DNA from: Hawksworthiomyces lignivorus
Taxonomy: Eukaryota > Ascomycota > Sordariomycetes > Ophiostomatales > Ophiostomataceae
NCBI GenBank assembly: GCA_002917075.1
Contig: NTMA01000116.1
Span: forward strand, 57,705-121,704
DNA length: 64,000 bases
Direction of reading: 5' to 3'
A program made the position numbers and the translations under genes. Under the pieces are notes generated by a model that saw only the letters and a list, made by a program, of their open reading frames with translations, made no database searches and had not been told where the DNA came from. Positions 11,144 to 21,916 of the stretch are shown piece by piece (within the stretch, counting starts at the first letter, position 1; each line of letters opens with the position of its first letter).

Positions 11144-14100
11144 CTAGGCGTCTTCGAGGTTCTCGAGGAACCGCGAGTCCCGCACCGGGCTTGAGCTCTT
11201 CTTCAGTGCCGGATCGCGGATAGACCGCGGCGGCGAGATGGTTGCTTCTTCCTGAGCATCGCCTTCTGGAATAGTCGCGGGCGGCAGGACCGAGATGAAC
11301 GTGCCGCCGCCTAGGGACCCCGAGCCTGCCAATTCGGCAACCTTACTGGTGCTGCCCGTGTCGTCGGTCTTGCCCAGATTGGTGATATCGGCAAATATAT
11401 TGGCGCCGGGAATGCTGCCGCCTTTGGCCCCGCTGATAGGAGCAAACGAACCTGTAGGACCGACTACGTTGCTCGGGTTGCTGTAGTGGCTGCTGTAGTG
11501 GCTGCTGGCATAGCTGTCTCGGTTGCCGCCAAGGTTGCTTGTGGCCCCAGCGGTTCCAGCAGCGCTGGCGTTGGCAGCTTCAGCTATTTCTTGGCCAGTG
11601 GCCTCCTTTGAGGCCGGAAGAGAGGCACTGGCTTCACCGCCGGCTGCACCAGACATGTACGGTCCGAATGGTGACGGCCCATGAGTTGGCGTTTTCATGC
11701 CCTTCTCTAAATTATCTGTAGATCCTGTGAGATCCGAGACATCGGCGATGCTTACAGTACTCGGATTTCTATCGCTGGCAACTGGGCCCATAGCAGCTAA
11801 ACTTTTGCTCTTTGACGGCTGTCCAGCTAGGGCAATGTCACCGAAGCTGGTGTTTCGGATGCCCGAATGTGTAGGACCATCGTCTCCAGTGGCGTTAGTG
11901 TCGCCGAGATGGCTTCCGGTGGCAGCACCGACAACAAATGGAGTGCCTAATACTGCGGCACCGGAGGCGACGGCCGCTGTATTGCGGTTTGCACCTTCGC
12001 TTGCAACATCGTTTACGGCACCACTACTCCGGTTGGCCGCTTTTTCGGCAGTCTTGAGGGCATGGCCACCAACGAACGACTTTTCGGTGCTTGGCTGTCC
12101 TGCCGCTTGTTCTGCGGTCGATCCCGATGCAGCTGACGTAGATGCAGTAGACTTGGATCGGGGCCGTGTGAACCGGGATTTCAGCCAGCTCTTGACTTTC
12201 TTCGATGGGGAACCCGGGCTAGCCTCGTTGTCAGAGAGCGGCGACTGCGGAGACACTGGTGCCACTACCTTGTCGGCTGTTGATTGAGGTGGAGTGACGG
12301 CACCGGAATTGGCGCTGACAGCATCAGCAACACCAACCTCAGCACTTGTACCGGCAGGGACACTACCGATGGCGCCGGCGCCGGCATCGGCATCGATACC
12401 AGCTTCTGCAACAGCATCGGCACCAGGAGCAACACCAGCTTCAGCACTAATATCAGCGCCAGTTTCGGTACCAACTTCAGCACCAGCATCGACACTGGTA
12501 TCCGCACCAGCAATGGCGGCGGTAGTAGTGTCGGCACCAACACCAGCACCAGCATCGGCACTAGCATCAGCACCGGCATCAATACCAGTATCATCGCCAG
12601 CTTCGAGGCCAGCGCCAGCTTCAGGGGTCGGCGTATTTTCTGGAGCATTTTCAAGGCCACCGGCCATGATTGCACCGGCAGCTCCAGCTGCGCCGACAGC
12701 TCCAACAACCCCGGCCGCCTCAGTCGCCTCGGTCGCTTCGGTCGCCTCCTGAGTTTCAGCCCCGACGGCTCCGCTCTTCTTGCGAATGTTGAGCTTAGGC
12801 GTCCGAGCAAACAGCCTTGACAGCCTTCTTGAAGCGCCACCGCCACTGCTGCTAGCAGCTGTGGTCTCGATCGGTGCGGCAACCACTGCCACTCTAGAGT
12901 CCGTTGGTCCGCCTTGGGCATCGATATCTGTTGTTGGCGACGCTAGAGCTTCCTGCTCCTGCTCGCCCTGAAGCCGGGGCACCGCCGAGGTCTCTGCTTC
13001 TGCCGTCTCTGAGACTCCGGCAGCCGTGGCGACTCCTTTGCCCTTGTTTGCTAAGGCGCGCTTGGCTTCCTTGGCGGCAGCCTTTTCTTCCCTAGCGGCG
13101 GCGGCCTTCTCTTCTTTGGCGGCAGCCTTCTCTTGCTTCTTGGCGGCCTTTTCTTCCTCTAAATGCAAGTGTTAGCGATATGACCATTCAAAAGAAAAGG
13201 GCCTTCAGGTGATTTGATAGAGAAAGGCTTGGACAGGATAAAAGAAACTACGTACGCTTTTGCTTCTGCTGCGCCTCCTTCTTCTCGCGGTCGCGGGCCT
13301 TGAGCATGTCGGCCTCGGCTTTCTTCTCATCCCGCTCACGCTGGAGTTCGGCCTGGCGCGCGCGCTCCTGCACAGCCTTTTCCTCGATCTCATCGAGCAG
13401 CGGCTGGATGCGGAGCGCCGCGATGCGGTCGACCTCGGTGCGGTCCATGAACCTGCCGCCGCCGAGGTTGATCTGGCCAGGACCCGGCTCCTGCTCCTGG
13501 CGGGCACTAGACCGTGCTAGGGCGGCCTCGTGAGCCTTGCTCTCCCACGAGGCGGACGGGTGAGGCGTGCCAGAAGCGGCGGAGGAGAGAGGAAGCGGGG
13601 GTGGGCGGCCCTGGTCGGCGCAGACTTGCTCATCGATATTGTGCAGCTGGAGCCGGACGTTGCGCTGGGCAGCAAGGAGGACCTTCTGACGGTCGCGGCG
13701 GCGCTTCTCCTCGACCTCGGTGATGCGGCTTGATAGCGTAGACATCTGATTGCGGATCTCCATGGAGCGCTTGCGGTCCTCGACGATCTCGCTGTCGCTC
13801 GATGAGCGGCGGCGCCGCAGGCGGCTACGGATGGAAAAGCGCGACGACGGATCTGCAGCGGCTGCCGCCGAGGACGTGCCGATATTAGGGTCGACGTAAT
13901 GCTCGCGGTACTCGCGGTCTTTCTGGTGTATTTCATGCAGCCTGTCTAGGCGCTCCTGGGCTAGCCGATAGGCCGCTTCCTGCAGATTCGAAGGTTGCAC
14001 ACCGGCAACAGTTGTTCCCGTAACCGCACTCGGACCGGCAACTGAACCCGTACCCGCCACGCTTTCGGCTTTGCGGTTTTCCATGGTCTTGTATATAGTC

Positions 14101-15598
14101 TTCGCCATAGCAAGAGCCGATGCGTGGAGACCATCCGCGTGTCTCTGCTCGTCCACCTCAGGAGGGACAGGAGGATGAGAAGTGTACATCTCGCGGCTCA
14201 TAGTGGTGTATGGCGTGGAACCGCCCTCGGGCAGGCGACCTCCTGAAGATTGCGCTGCGCCGTGGGCTGCGGCCGCTGCCTTGAGCGCATTTGCGGTCGT
14301 GGCATTAGTGGTGGCAGTGGTGCTAGTTGTCGACGTGACGGCGACAGTGTCAGGATAGTACGACGACATGCTCTTCTGGCGGCGATATTGGAGCGGCGTC
14401 GAGCTGGCCCGGAGTCGCGTGGTGGAGGCTGCCTGCATTGCCCCCTTGGCGGCCTTCAGAGACGGCTGTACGCCAAGAGCAGCGATCTCGGGAATCGGCT
14501 GCGGCGGAGTGGAAGCCTTATTGGCGAGAGCCTCCCGATTCGACTTGAACGCCTGTGTTGCTGCCGAATTTCCCCAGGACGAGGCCGCCGATGGCGTGGC
14601 CATGTTTGTGGACAGGGGTGCGGAAATGGCTGAATCACTATTGCTAGAACGATGACGATAGCGGTTGGAAGCAGAGCCGACGGCAGCGGCGGCCGCTGTC
14701 ACAGACGATCCAGTGGGCTGGCTGGCTAGAGGCTTGGCTGTCGAAGCCGGCGAAGGCGGGTCTGAGACAGCCGGTGCCGACGGTGCTGCAGATTGGGATT
14801 GGGATTGTGACGTCAGTGTTGCTGACGTCGCAGAAGGGCTCTGCAAAGCGGCACTGGCGGCGAAGGCGGCGGCTTTTAGAGAAGCGGCGCTGACGGGGGC
14901 GCTCGTGTCAAAGATTGGAGGCGGGCTCTTTGTTTTTGTAGCTGCTAGGGCAGCCGTTGTTGTTGACTGTATTGTTGTTCCTGTCGTCGTAGGGGCCGGC
15001 ACAGCTGGAACGGCATCATCCTTCTTCAAGCCGAGCGAAGGATACGACGGCAAACTGCGAGGATCTGCGTAGACGATCCGGCCAGAGTGGTCTAGTTGTT
15101 GTTAGAATGTGTCTTCTATCGGTTGTCTTGTCATATGCTGCTGCGAAAGGATGGCAGATGCATATATGATGGCAACAAGCAGAAGAGAGCCGGAGTCGGC
15201 GGGGAATAATAGAGCTATGCGCTCGCGCAACTTTGCGACAGGGAAACCAAGAGGCTAATAAAATAAAGAGACAGAAAAAGAGCCAAGAGATTGGAGCAGA
15301 GAAGATAATAGATCGTCTCAGAGCTTAATGAAATGCTTTAAGCAGTGCTAGACGAGATCCTCGCAAGTCCGGCATGCCGGCGGGAACCTTGCTCCCCACG
15401 CCATGTACGTGTAACTCATTACGCGGGTTCGGGCTCTTTTTTTTTTTTTTTTTTGCTTGGCAGCCTGCAGCAGTGCGTGGAGTCTAGAATGTGCAGTAAC
15501 TTACTGGCAAAAGTCTGGGCTTGGTGCCGCATCGACGAATACGAAGTCCCCCTCTCGTGAGGCGCAGGTTGTTGCGCCCCTGTTCGGGTAAGCGACAT
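11144..15598 (-). CDS. EIS1: EIS1-like eisosome protein
   Basis: Three minus-strand exons (15598-15505, 15064-13256, 13158-11144) sum to 1306 codons (1305 residues). The 5' exon gives MSLTRTGAQ..., joined through a split Asn codon to PRSLPSYPSLGLKK, a fungal eisosome-protein-like N-terminus. Conserved-looking blocks are SNREALANKA (about residue 205) and AAYRLAQERLDRL followed by HQKDREYREHYVDPN, then a long Lys/Glu/Ala coiled coil crossing the second intron. The C-terminal half is disordered, with an Ala/Gly/Asp/Thr-rich quasi-repeat at bases 12290-12750. Eisosomes are plasma-membrane furrows (MCC/eisosome domains); Eis1 associates with their Pil1/Lsp1 scaffold. Family assignment rests on the N-terminal and coiled-coil blocks, so it is good but not certain. 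Confidence 0.78.
12290..12752 (-). repeat. Degenerate Ala/Gly/Asp/Thr quasi-repeat inside EIS1
   Basis: About 460 bases of coding sequence are built from variants of GCATCGGCACCAG/CCAGCACC words, read on the plus strand. The minus-strand product has recurring D-[AT]-G-A-[DE] units (DAGAD, EAGAD, EVGTE). The repeat keeps the plus strand open in two frames as well. Confidence 0.7.
15065..15504 (-). other. EIS1 first intron
   Basis: This is a 440-base intron by my model, with donor GTAAGT at 15504, a CTAAC branch site near 15102, and acceptor TACGCAG. It contains a T-run (about 15437-15454 on the plus strand). The first exon is inferred from frame and phase, not from a conserved domain, so an alternative upstream structure is possible. 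Confidence 0.6.
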
Positions 15599-16026
15599 AT
15601 CTTGATTGGGTGTTCGCGAACCTGAGAGAGGGTGGGTTTATACGGGATGCAGTGGTGGGTGGAGTGCGTTCGATCGCAAGGGCGTCGACCAGAATGTGGG
15701 AAACGAGAAAGAAGGAGGGCAAAGAAGGGGAAGAAACAAGGAAAAAAAAAGAGAAGGAGAAATGACGAGTCTCCGGGATATATTTTGTTTTGACCTGGTT
15801 GGGCTTTGCCCACGATGAACCCTGGGACGGATGCGACTTAAACAAAAGAAAGGGCTGTCAAAGACGGGACAGGAGAGAGGAGCTGCCAAAAGGTAGAAAA
15901 AGGGAGGGTCTGCAAGCGAAATAGAATGCACAACGACGTCACGCTGAGCAAGGAATAGTGAGCTGCTTTCAAAGGGAGACAAAGGAAGAGACGACGTGAC
16001 AAGATGATGATAGCTTTGGAGGCCTT

Positions 16027-16044
16027 GGGGGGGGGGAGGGGGGG
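16027..16044 (+). repeat. G10AG7 homopurine run
   Basis: There are seventeen G interrupted by one A, about 430 bases upstream of the EIS1 start. It can in principle fold as a G-quadruplex on the plus strand, which is the non-coding strand for EIS1. Confidence 0.6.
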
Positions 16045-16436
16045 AGATGCCGAAGCTACTGCATAGCTTGGCGACGACATACACATTGCCGCACACATAA
16101 AGACAAAGCAACCCAAAGAGGCGACCAAGGTAGCTGAGCTGACAATGAAGCCGCGATTGTTCACTAGAGCCACTCTTCATCATGGTTCTGGGGCATTTGC
16201 CAATTCCCGGGAGTTCCATAGTCAGAGAGCTCTCTCCACAGGACGATCTTCTCTCAAGGCGACGAGATCACCCAATTGGGACAAGCTGGGGGCGAGCGAC
16301 TTGCGATATGGAGAAAGAGGAAGAGATGCTGGTCAAGAGACCTGTAGAGGGGCGAAGAAACGACGTCATCGCCTGCAGGCGCCGTCGCTTTCTGGGTCCA
16401 CTGGAATTGGGCAGTAGCCACCCAGAAGGATACTAG

Positions 16437-16479
16437 AGTGTGCCAAAAGTGTGCCAAAAGGGCACCAAAAGTGTGCAAG
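16437..16479. repeat. Imperfect tandem of an ~11-base GTGTGCCAAAA unit
   Basis: Near-identical units GTGTGCCAAAA, GTGTGCCAAAA, GGGCACCAAAA and GTGTGCAAG follow one another. They could be clustered transcription-factor sites or simple slippage products. Confidence 0.6.
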
Positions 16480-17427
16480 TACCCTGAGCTAGCGCAGATG
16501 GTGTAGCAGCGCCGACAGATACATACAAAGAGCAGCAAAGAGGGCGAAAAGAGCCCACAAAGGGCAAGTGCCTTTGTCCACCCAGCGCCAGGACGGGGTT
16601 GTGCTTTCTTTTTCGGTGTAAAACACTGTGGATCTGTCTGCGCCATCCTGACTGGTGCCATGCTGTGCTGCTTATCTTCATATGAACTTGTGCGAGCATT
16701 ACTCGCAGCAGCAAAGTACAATAATACATGGTATTACATATGCTCTTCTGGTACGAGCAAGAAGCATGCGTCTATTGTGGCCATGCGTCAATCGCGAATC
16801 AAGTTTTAGCGATGCACGCCCAAGCTGGCCAACCCTTGGCAAGTCTGAAAGGAAGTCCCCAAGTGTCCGTAATTGCTCGTGTACAAAGCACTTGGAAGCT
16901 TACTTACATACACGCACACAGCAGCGGCAACAATGGCCGAAAAAACCAAATAGAATCAAACCCCATGTCATGATGAGAATACGAAGTTTGCGCGACAACT
17001 CGTAGATTGGGAAAAGTGGGTCGCATGCGAGCTCTGGGCGATCCCATTTGACAAGATCCAGCTGTAAGCTGGCTGCGACAAGAAAGAAAGAACAACAAAA
17101 AAACCGAAACTAGATGATCTCGGCGACGATGCTGAGGCAATAAAGCATGCGGTGAGCGTGCTCGTAAAGGCATGCTTGGCGGGAGACACACTGTGCCATA
17201 GGCAGCAGACAATAAAAGATGCACAAAAGTGGATGAATACGAGATCTTGTACGCCTGTATGCCTGCATGTCTGTACGTGTGCTCGCATGCCAGCCCGTAT
17301 CGGGCGGGATCCTAAACTGACAAGACCCAATTTTTAGATTAAGCTTTTCTGAGACGAAACAAGTCCTCTCTTCTTCTGAAGGATGGTCTCGGATCAGAAG
17401 CTTGGAAACAACAAAGAGGCAGCAGAA

Positions 17428-17451
17428 GGGGGAGGGGGGGTAGGAGAGGGG
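17428..17451 (+). repeat. G-rich run with quadruplex potential
   Basis: G5-A-G7, then TAGGAGA, then G4. Four or more G3 tracts are available on the plus strand. It lies about 290 bases downstream of the methyltransferase stop. Confidence 0.5.
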
Positions 17452-17738
17452 TGAAGCTGGGTCATCCCTCTCTCTCTCCTGTGCCGCTGTCACGGCCGTG
17501 GCCCGTCCTCTGCACGCCAAAACCGGGTTCTCGTTCACGTATGTACTATATTAGGTTGACAAGATATTTTAGTTATTTGATGCGACTCTTCATTTCCAGC
17601 CGTGGTATGGTCTGTCATTTAGAAGGTAGAAAAATTGCTTGTACTTTCTCTATCTTGATCTATGTCATCATCATCATCATGATTCATTGCAATTCCTCTC
17701 TCGTTCTGGGCACCGCGATGTTACTGCGCAGTGCCTCT

Positions 17739-19247
17739 CTACTTCCTCCGAAACCGGCCCTGCAGCCAGCACCGGTACATTTTTAGCTTCATCGCCCGGT
17801 TGACGAGCATCCGCCGGTCGACGCCCATGTTTTCCAGAGCGAAGTAGGGCGGCTGCTCTTCGGCCCCCTCCTGCGCGACAGCGGCGGCAGCGCGCTCTGC
17901 GGGTGCCACAGGCGTCGCAGAAGCATTGCTCTGATCTGCAGCCGCGGAGTCTTTCTCTTCCCCCTCTTCGGCGTCGAACGCCTCCGTCCAGATGCGCACC
18001 AGCTCGTCGCGGTCGAAAAAGTAGACGCGCGTGCCGTCGCCGCGCACGTAAAAGTTCTCGTCCAGGTAGCGGCCCTTGCGGAAGCGCACCTGGGCCAGGT
18101 CGCCGCGGCCATAGTCGCGGAAGCACACGGTGCCGCCCGGCTTGACCACACGCGCCACGTTGGCCACGGCCTGTGCCCACTGGTTCGGCGCCAGCGCCGA
18201 GAAGATAAAGATGAGGATGGCTATGTCGACCGACGCCGGCGCCAGCCCGGGCGGCAGCTGCGCGGCCTCGTCCGTGGCGGCGACGTCCCACACGTCGGCC
18301 TGCATGAACTGCGGATCGTAGGCCTCATCGTTGCGCATCACTTCCACCGCCCGCTTGGAAAAGTCACAAGCGTGGATCCGCAGATGCGGGTTGCGGTTGC
18401 GCGCCAGAATCGGGAACGCCGTGTTGCCCGCGCCAGCTCCTATCTCAAGGATCGTCTGCGGGCCCGCATCCGGCTCGCAGACCTGTGCCAGGATCGGAAA
18501 CTCCTGCTGCAGCCACTTGCGGTCCTTGAAGAAATTGGCCGTGTTGTTCTTGTAGAACAGATTCCACCAGCGCGCCGGGTCGCCATTGAAGCGGGCTTTT
18601 GTTGCGTACAGTCAGCACAAAGTATTCAGGAAAACACGTAGATTGAAACAGTGCAGCAAAATAATTTTGTGAAAAAAGGAGCTAATCAGATGGGAGCGAA
18701 AGACGATGGAATGCAGTTGTCATCAGGAATCAGATGAACTATGCTTAATTTTGGCAAATCATCATAGCAGCAAAAGGTAATGTAAGGAAAGTCAGAAGGG
18801 GGAGTTATATAAAGGCATACTTTTGTCGAAGGCGGACACAGGAGAGCTCCGCTGCAGATCGTACTGCTTTTCAGCGTACTCCTTGAACGCATCGTCGGTC
18901 TCCACGTGATCCCACGCATTGTACTCGAACACGTCGTCCTGTTCGGTCAGATAGCGCTGACCGAACATGAACGGGTCGGTGCGCTTCTGGTTGTTATTGG
19001 GGTCATGGGACCGGTGGGGAGGCACTTCAGCGGTTGCCGCCGTCTCGGCCGGCGCACTCGCTGAAGAGGCTGTCTCTGTATTTGCTGCCTCAGTGGCAGC
19101 CGTTATCGAGGTCGCCGTTTCGACAGCCTGTTGGACAATTTGGCCGGTAGCACCGTTGCCAACAGCCTCGCTGATGGCGAGGGAGGCCACCGCAGCGGCT
19201 GCCACATCCTCGGGCGCAGCTGGCACTGCAATCGGGTCGGCAGCCAT
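17739..19247 (-). CDS. TRM140: tRNA m3C methyltransferase, TRM140/METTL2-6 type
   Basis: Two exons (19247-18821, 18595-17739) give 427 residues, with an intron GTATGC..AAAAG and a split Thr codon. After an Ala/Thr/Glu-rich N-terminal tail, the block FMFGQRYLTEQDDVFEYNAWDH and then RFNGDPARWWNLFYKNN, FFKDRKWLQQEF and the SAM-binding motif ILEIGAGAGN (about residues 191-200) follow in the canonical order. HACDFSKRAVE, the acidic D of motif II, and FRDYGRGDLAQVRF complete the class I methyltransferase fold. This family makes 3-methylcytidine at position 32 of tRNA-Thr/Ser in the cytoplasm. There is no fused actin-binding N-terminus of the S. cerevisiae ABP140 type. An acidic, Ala-rich insertion sits near residue 375 before the conserved C-terminal ENMGVDRRMLVNRAMKLKM. 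Confidence 0.92.
18596..18820 (-). other. TRM140-like gene intron
   Basis: The 225-base intron is relatively AT-rich, with donor GTATGC and acceptor CAAAAG. The join ..SAFDK|T|RFNGDPARWWN matches the family exactly. Confidence 0.8.
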
Positions 19248-19831
19248 TCTAGGCTGTTTTCTCCTGATCTACAGGGGGAAAAGAAAGTAGAAGAGTAAAT
19301 AAAATGAATGGATGTATATGAAAAAAGACCCCTTCGTGGAAATAGGGTGCTATCGAATCGAAGAGCACATAAATGAGTGCCGACAGAGGAACATGATGGG
19401 CTAAGGAAGAAAAGAAAAGAGACAAAAAGATCTCTTGTCTAATTAGCTTATCCTCCGCCTCAAAGAAATAAATTTTTTTTTAGTAGGAGAAAGAGAGAGC
19501 AAAATTTTTTGCAGTTTCTGTGCCTGGAAAATCTCTTTTTGTAGGCCTGTGGCTAGTGCATTCCAGCCACAATTACCACCCCCACTTTCAGGAACGGTCC
19601 CTCCAACCTCAGCTTTCTATGGGCTTGAGAGACCACTGTAAGCTGTTGGAACGTTTGACTTTTGCCGGCGGAAACAAATAAAGTAAATAAACCGGAAGCG
19701 AGCCGTGAGCTGCCAAGCAGAACGGCCAACCGAGCAGCAATTGTCTCTTGGGCGGAGGATCTCGAGTTTTGTAGGAGAAAGAGAGTCCATTGTGCTTCAC
19801 GCACGCTTTTTACCATCACCCTCTCGCGCCA
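19248..19831. other. Divergent promoter region of TRM140-like gene and COQ10
   Basis: This head-to-head gap of 584 bases carries A/T-rich DNA and purine tracts (19400-19510). No coding frame was seen; the in-frame TTG at 19790 before COQ10 is not an ATG. Confidence 0.45.
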
Positions 19832-20875
19832 ATGGCGTCAGCGGTAGCGGCCGCGACCCGCCGTCGCCTCGGCGGTACGTGGTGCAGCCGCAGCCGACTC
19901 TCGTCGCTAAAGAGCTGCACCGTCCCACAGCAGCCCGGCCCTGTCCGCTCCTCTGCGGCCATGACGACGATGGCAGCCACAGCAGCCCCCGCCGGGCGTT
20001 GTAGGAGGCCATTGGCAGCTGCCGCAGCGTCTAATTCCTCTGCTCTCTGTGCCGCTGCGCTGCCACGCCTGCTCGTCCTCCAGCATCGCCCGATCTTCTC
20101 CTTCGCGGCCGCCGCTCTCAACCGCGTGGCGTCTCTCGCGCCTGGCGGCAACGGCGGGACCACTTCACCACCACCCCTGCCGCAGCACACTCTGACCACG
20201 GTGCGGACGCTGCCCTACGCTGCCGATGACCTGTTCGTCATCATCGCCGATGTCGACGCCTACTCCCAGTTCCTGCCGCACTGCGCCGTCAGCCGGGTGA
20301 CGCACTGGCGAAAGACGGCGGCAGCAAGGACAGCGGACGGAGCAGAAAGCAAGACGCCTGCCGCCGCCAACTCCTGGCCCGCCCGCGCCGATCTCACCGT
20401 CGGCTGGGGCCCGCTGTCCCAGACGTACTCGTCGCGCGTCTACTGCGTGCCCGGCCACGGCGTGGTTGAGGCCGTGTCGGGCCGGCGCAGCGCACCCACG
20501 CTGACGGCCGCCGAGCGGGCGGAGATTGGGCTGGGCGCCAAGGACGAGGCCGAGGTGGCAGAAATGGGTGCCAGCAGTACCGCAAGCAGCAACAGCGACG
20601 ACGACACGTTTGAAAGCCTAGTCACGCGGTGGCAGGTGATACCGCTCGATGCTGCCGTGAACGGCAAGACGCCGGTCACTGCAGGTGTGCCCCTCGTGCC
20701 CGCGACAGCTACGTCTGCGGCGGGGCCGCGGACCCGCGTGGAGCTGCACATCCGCTTTCAGTTCCAAAATCCGCTGTACCAGCTAGCGGCGGCGCAGGTC
20801 GGCAGCGAAATGGCCACCAAGATGATCGAGGCCTTCGAGGCGCGGGCGGCGGCGCTGCTGGGGCCGTCTCGATGA
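19832..20875 (+). CDS. COQ10: Coenzyme Q-binding protein COQ10, mitochondrial
   Basis: A single exon of 347 residues. The N-terminal ~115 residues are Arg/Ala/Ser-rich without acidic residues, as in a mitochondrial presequence. The START/polyketide-cyclase fold follows, with TVRTLPYAADDLFVIIADVD, YSQFLPHC, a strand ADLTVGWGPLSQTYSSRVYC, and the C-terminal helix LYQLAAAQVGSEMATKMIEAFEARAA. These are the COQ10 landmarks. Two low-complexity insertions (about residues 165-185 and 225-265) separate core strands, a frequent feature of fungal homologues. The family binds ubiquinone and supports its function in respiration and its biosynthesis at the inner membrane. The first ATG in the frame (GCCAATGG context) is taken as start. 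Confidence 0.9.
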   Translation: MASAVAAATRRRLGGTWCSRSRLSSLKSCTVPQQPGPVRSSAAMTTMAATAAPAGRCRRPLAAAAASNSSALCAAALPRLLVLQHRPIFSFAAAALNRVASLAPGGNGGTTSPPPLPQHTLTTVRTLPYAADDLFVIIADVDAYSQFLPHCAVSRVTHWRKTAAARTADGAESKTPAAANSWPARADLTVGWGPLSQTYSSRVYCVPGHGVVEAVSGRRSAPTLTAAERAEIGLGAKDEAEVAEMGASSTASSNSDDDTFESLVTRWQVIPLDAAVNGKTPVTAGVPLVPATATSAAGPRTRVELHIRFQFQNPLYQLAAAQVGSEMATKMIEAFEARAAALLGPSR

Positions 20876-21916
20876 AGATGACTCTACATGTTACCTCTCT
20901 CTATGACGACCTTCTTCTCTTTTCGTTCCTAATTCTCATGTATTTTTAGCATATTGTCTCTACTTACATATAGATAGACAGACATAGACCCTGGCTTCGA
21001 CGGTACTGGCCAGTTCACTGATGACACAGATAAAGCATTATAATATCTTTTGCTATTTTTTATTTTTTTACAGATTTGGCATTTTGTAATAAGAAACACG
21101 CATTTACTCTCTTCTTTTCCGCTCTGGCATACTTCATCTTCTCATCACAGACATAAACAAAAATCAGCTCGACTTCTCCAAGGCACCAATCCTCTAAGAC
21201 AAGATAAAAAGGAGAAGAGAAGGACAAAGCAATATCCAGAAAATAACTAGACCTCCTGAGAAGCAACGCCTCCTGTACAATCATTGCGCCTCCCTAGATT
21301 CTCGGGTTTCCAAGGTTCCAAACGAGAACCCTAATGTGTCCCATTGCTGACTTGGTTGTCCGAGATCGAGAATGTTGCCGCCTTCTCCATATTGCCACAG
21401 TATCCCGTACCTTCTCCCAACGTCTCCGTAACACAATAACTGATTTCCAAGATACTCCGAATGACAATGCAAGTTGAATGAGGAAATAAAAGAAAATCGA
21501 CAACACGCTAAGTGATAAGCAGAGAGGGGAATCAAATAAGAAAATGCTGACCCGATAGGGATAGCCACAAGAAAGTAAAAAAAAGGAAATGGAGAAAGCT
21601 TTGAAACAAATCCATATCGGGATATCAAAATGAGAAATGGAGAGAGAACAAGAATCGTAGCTGTGTCATATCTCATGGGCGGATGGCGTTTGTGAAATGA
21701 GACAAAATGCAGCAACAGAGGTGGTAAACACCGTGTGACTATGTATCGGCTCAGATTAAGGTATTATTCGCGGCATGCTCCATTGTCTTGAGACAAAAAT
21801 GAGTGGTACAAGCTGGCGTCTCAGCTGCAAAATCATCGCAATCTTCTATCTCCTTCTTCATAAATACCAGGTTAGAAAAGGATTTCGCAATGAACAAGTT
21901 TTTCCTCAGTGAAAGC
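20876..21916. other. Convergent 3' flanks of COQ10 and the ULD protein gene
   Basis: About 1 kb of AT-rich, tail-to-tail DNA. No conserved coding frame was found on either strand. It probably contains both 3' UTRs. Confidence 0.45.

Larger units (their letters stand above)
15599..17738. other. Gene-poor 2.1 kb upstream of EIS1
   Basis: I see no conserved coding frame. The stretch holds the EIS1 promoter side, a G10-A-G7 run (16027-16044), an imperfect tandem of GTGTGCCAAAA units (16437-16479), a second G-rich run (17428-17451) and an ATC microsatellite (17667-17681). The right end is the 3' flank of the methyltransferase gene. Confidence 0.45.

Noticed and set aside
12284..12820. Ser/Thr-rich plus-strand frame in the EIS1 repeat
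   Set aside because: The repeat words keep several frames open. The minus-strand frame continues into the conserved coiled coil and the plus frame does not continue into anything.
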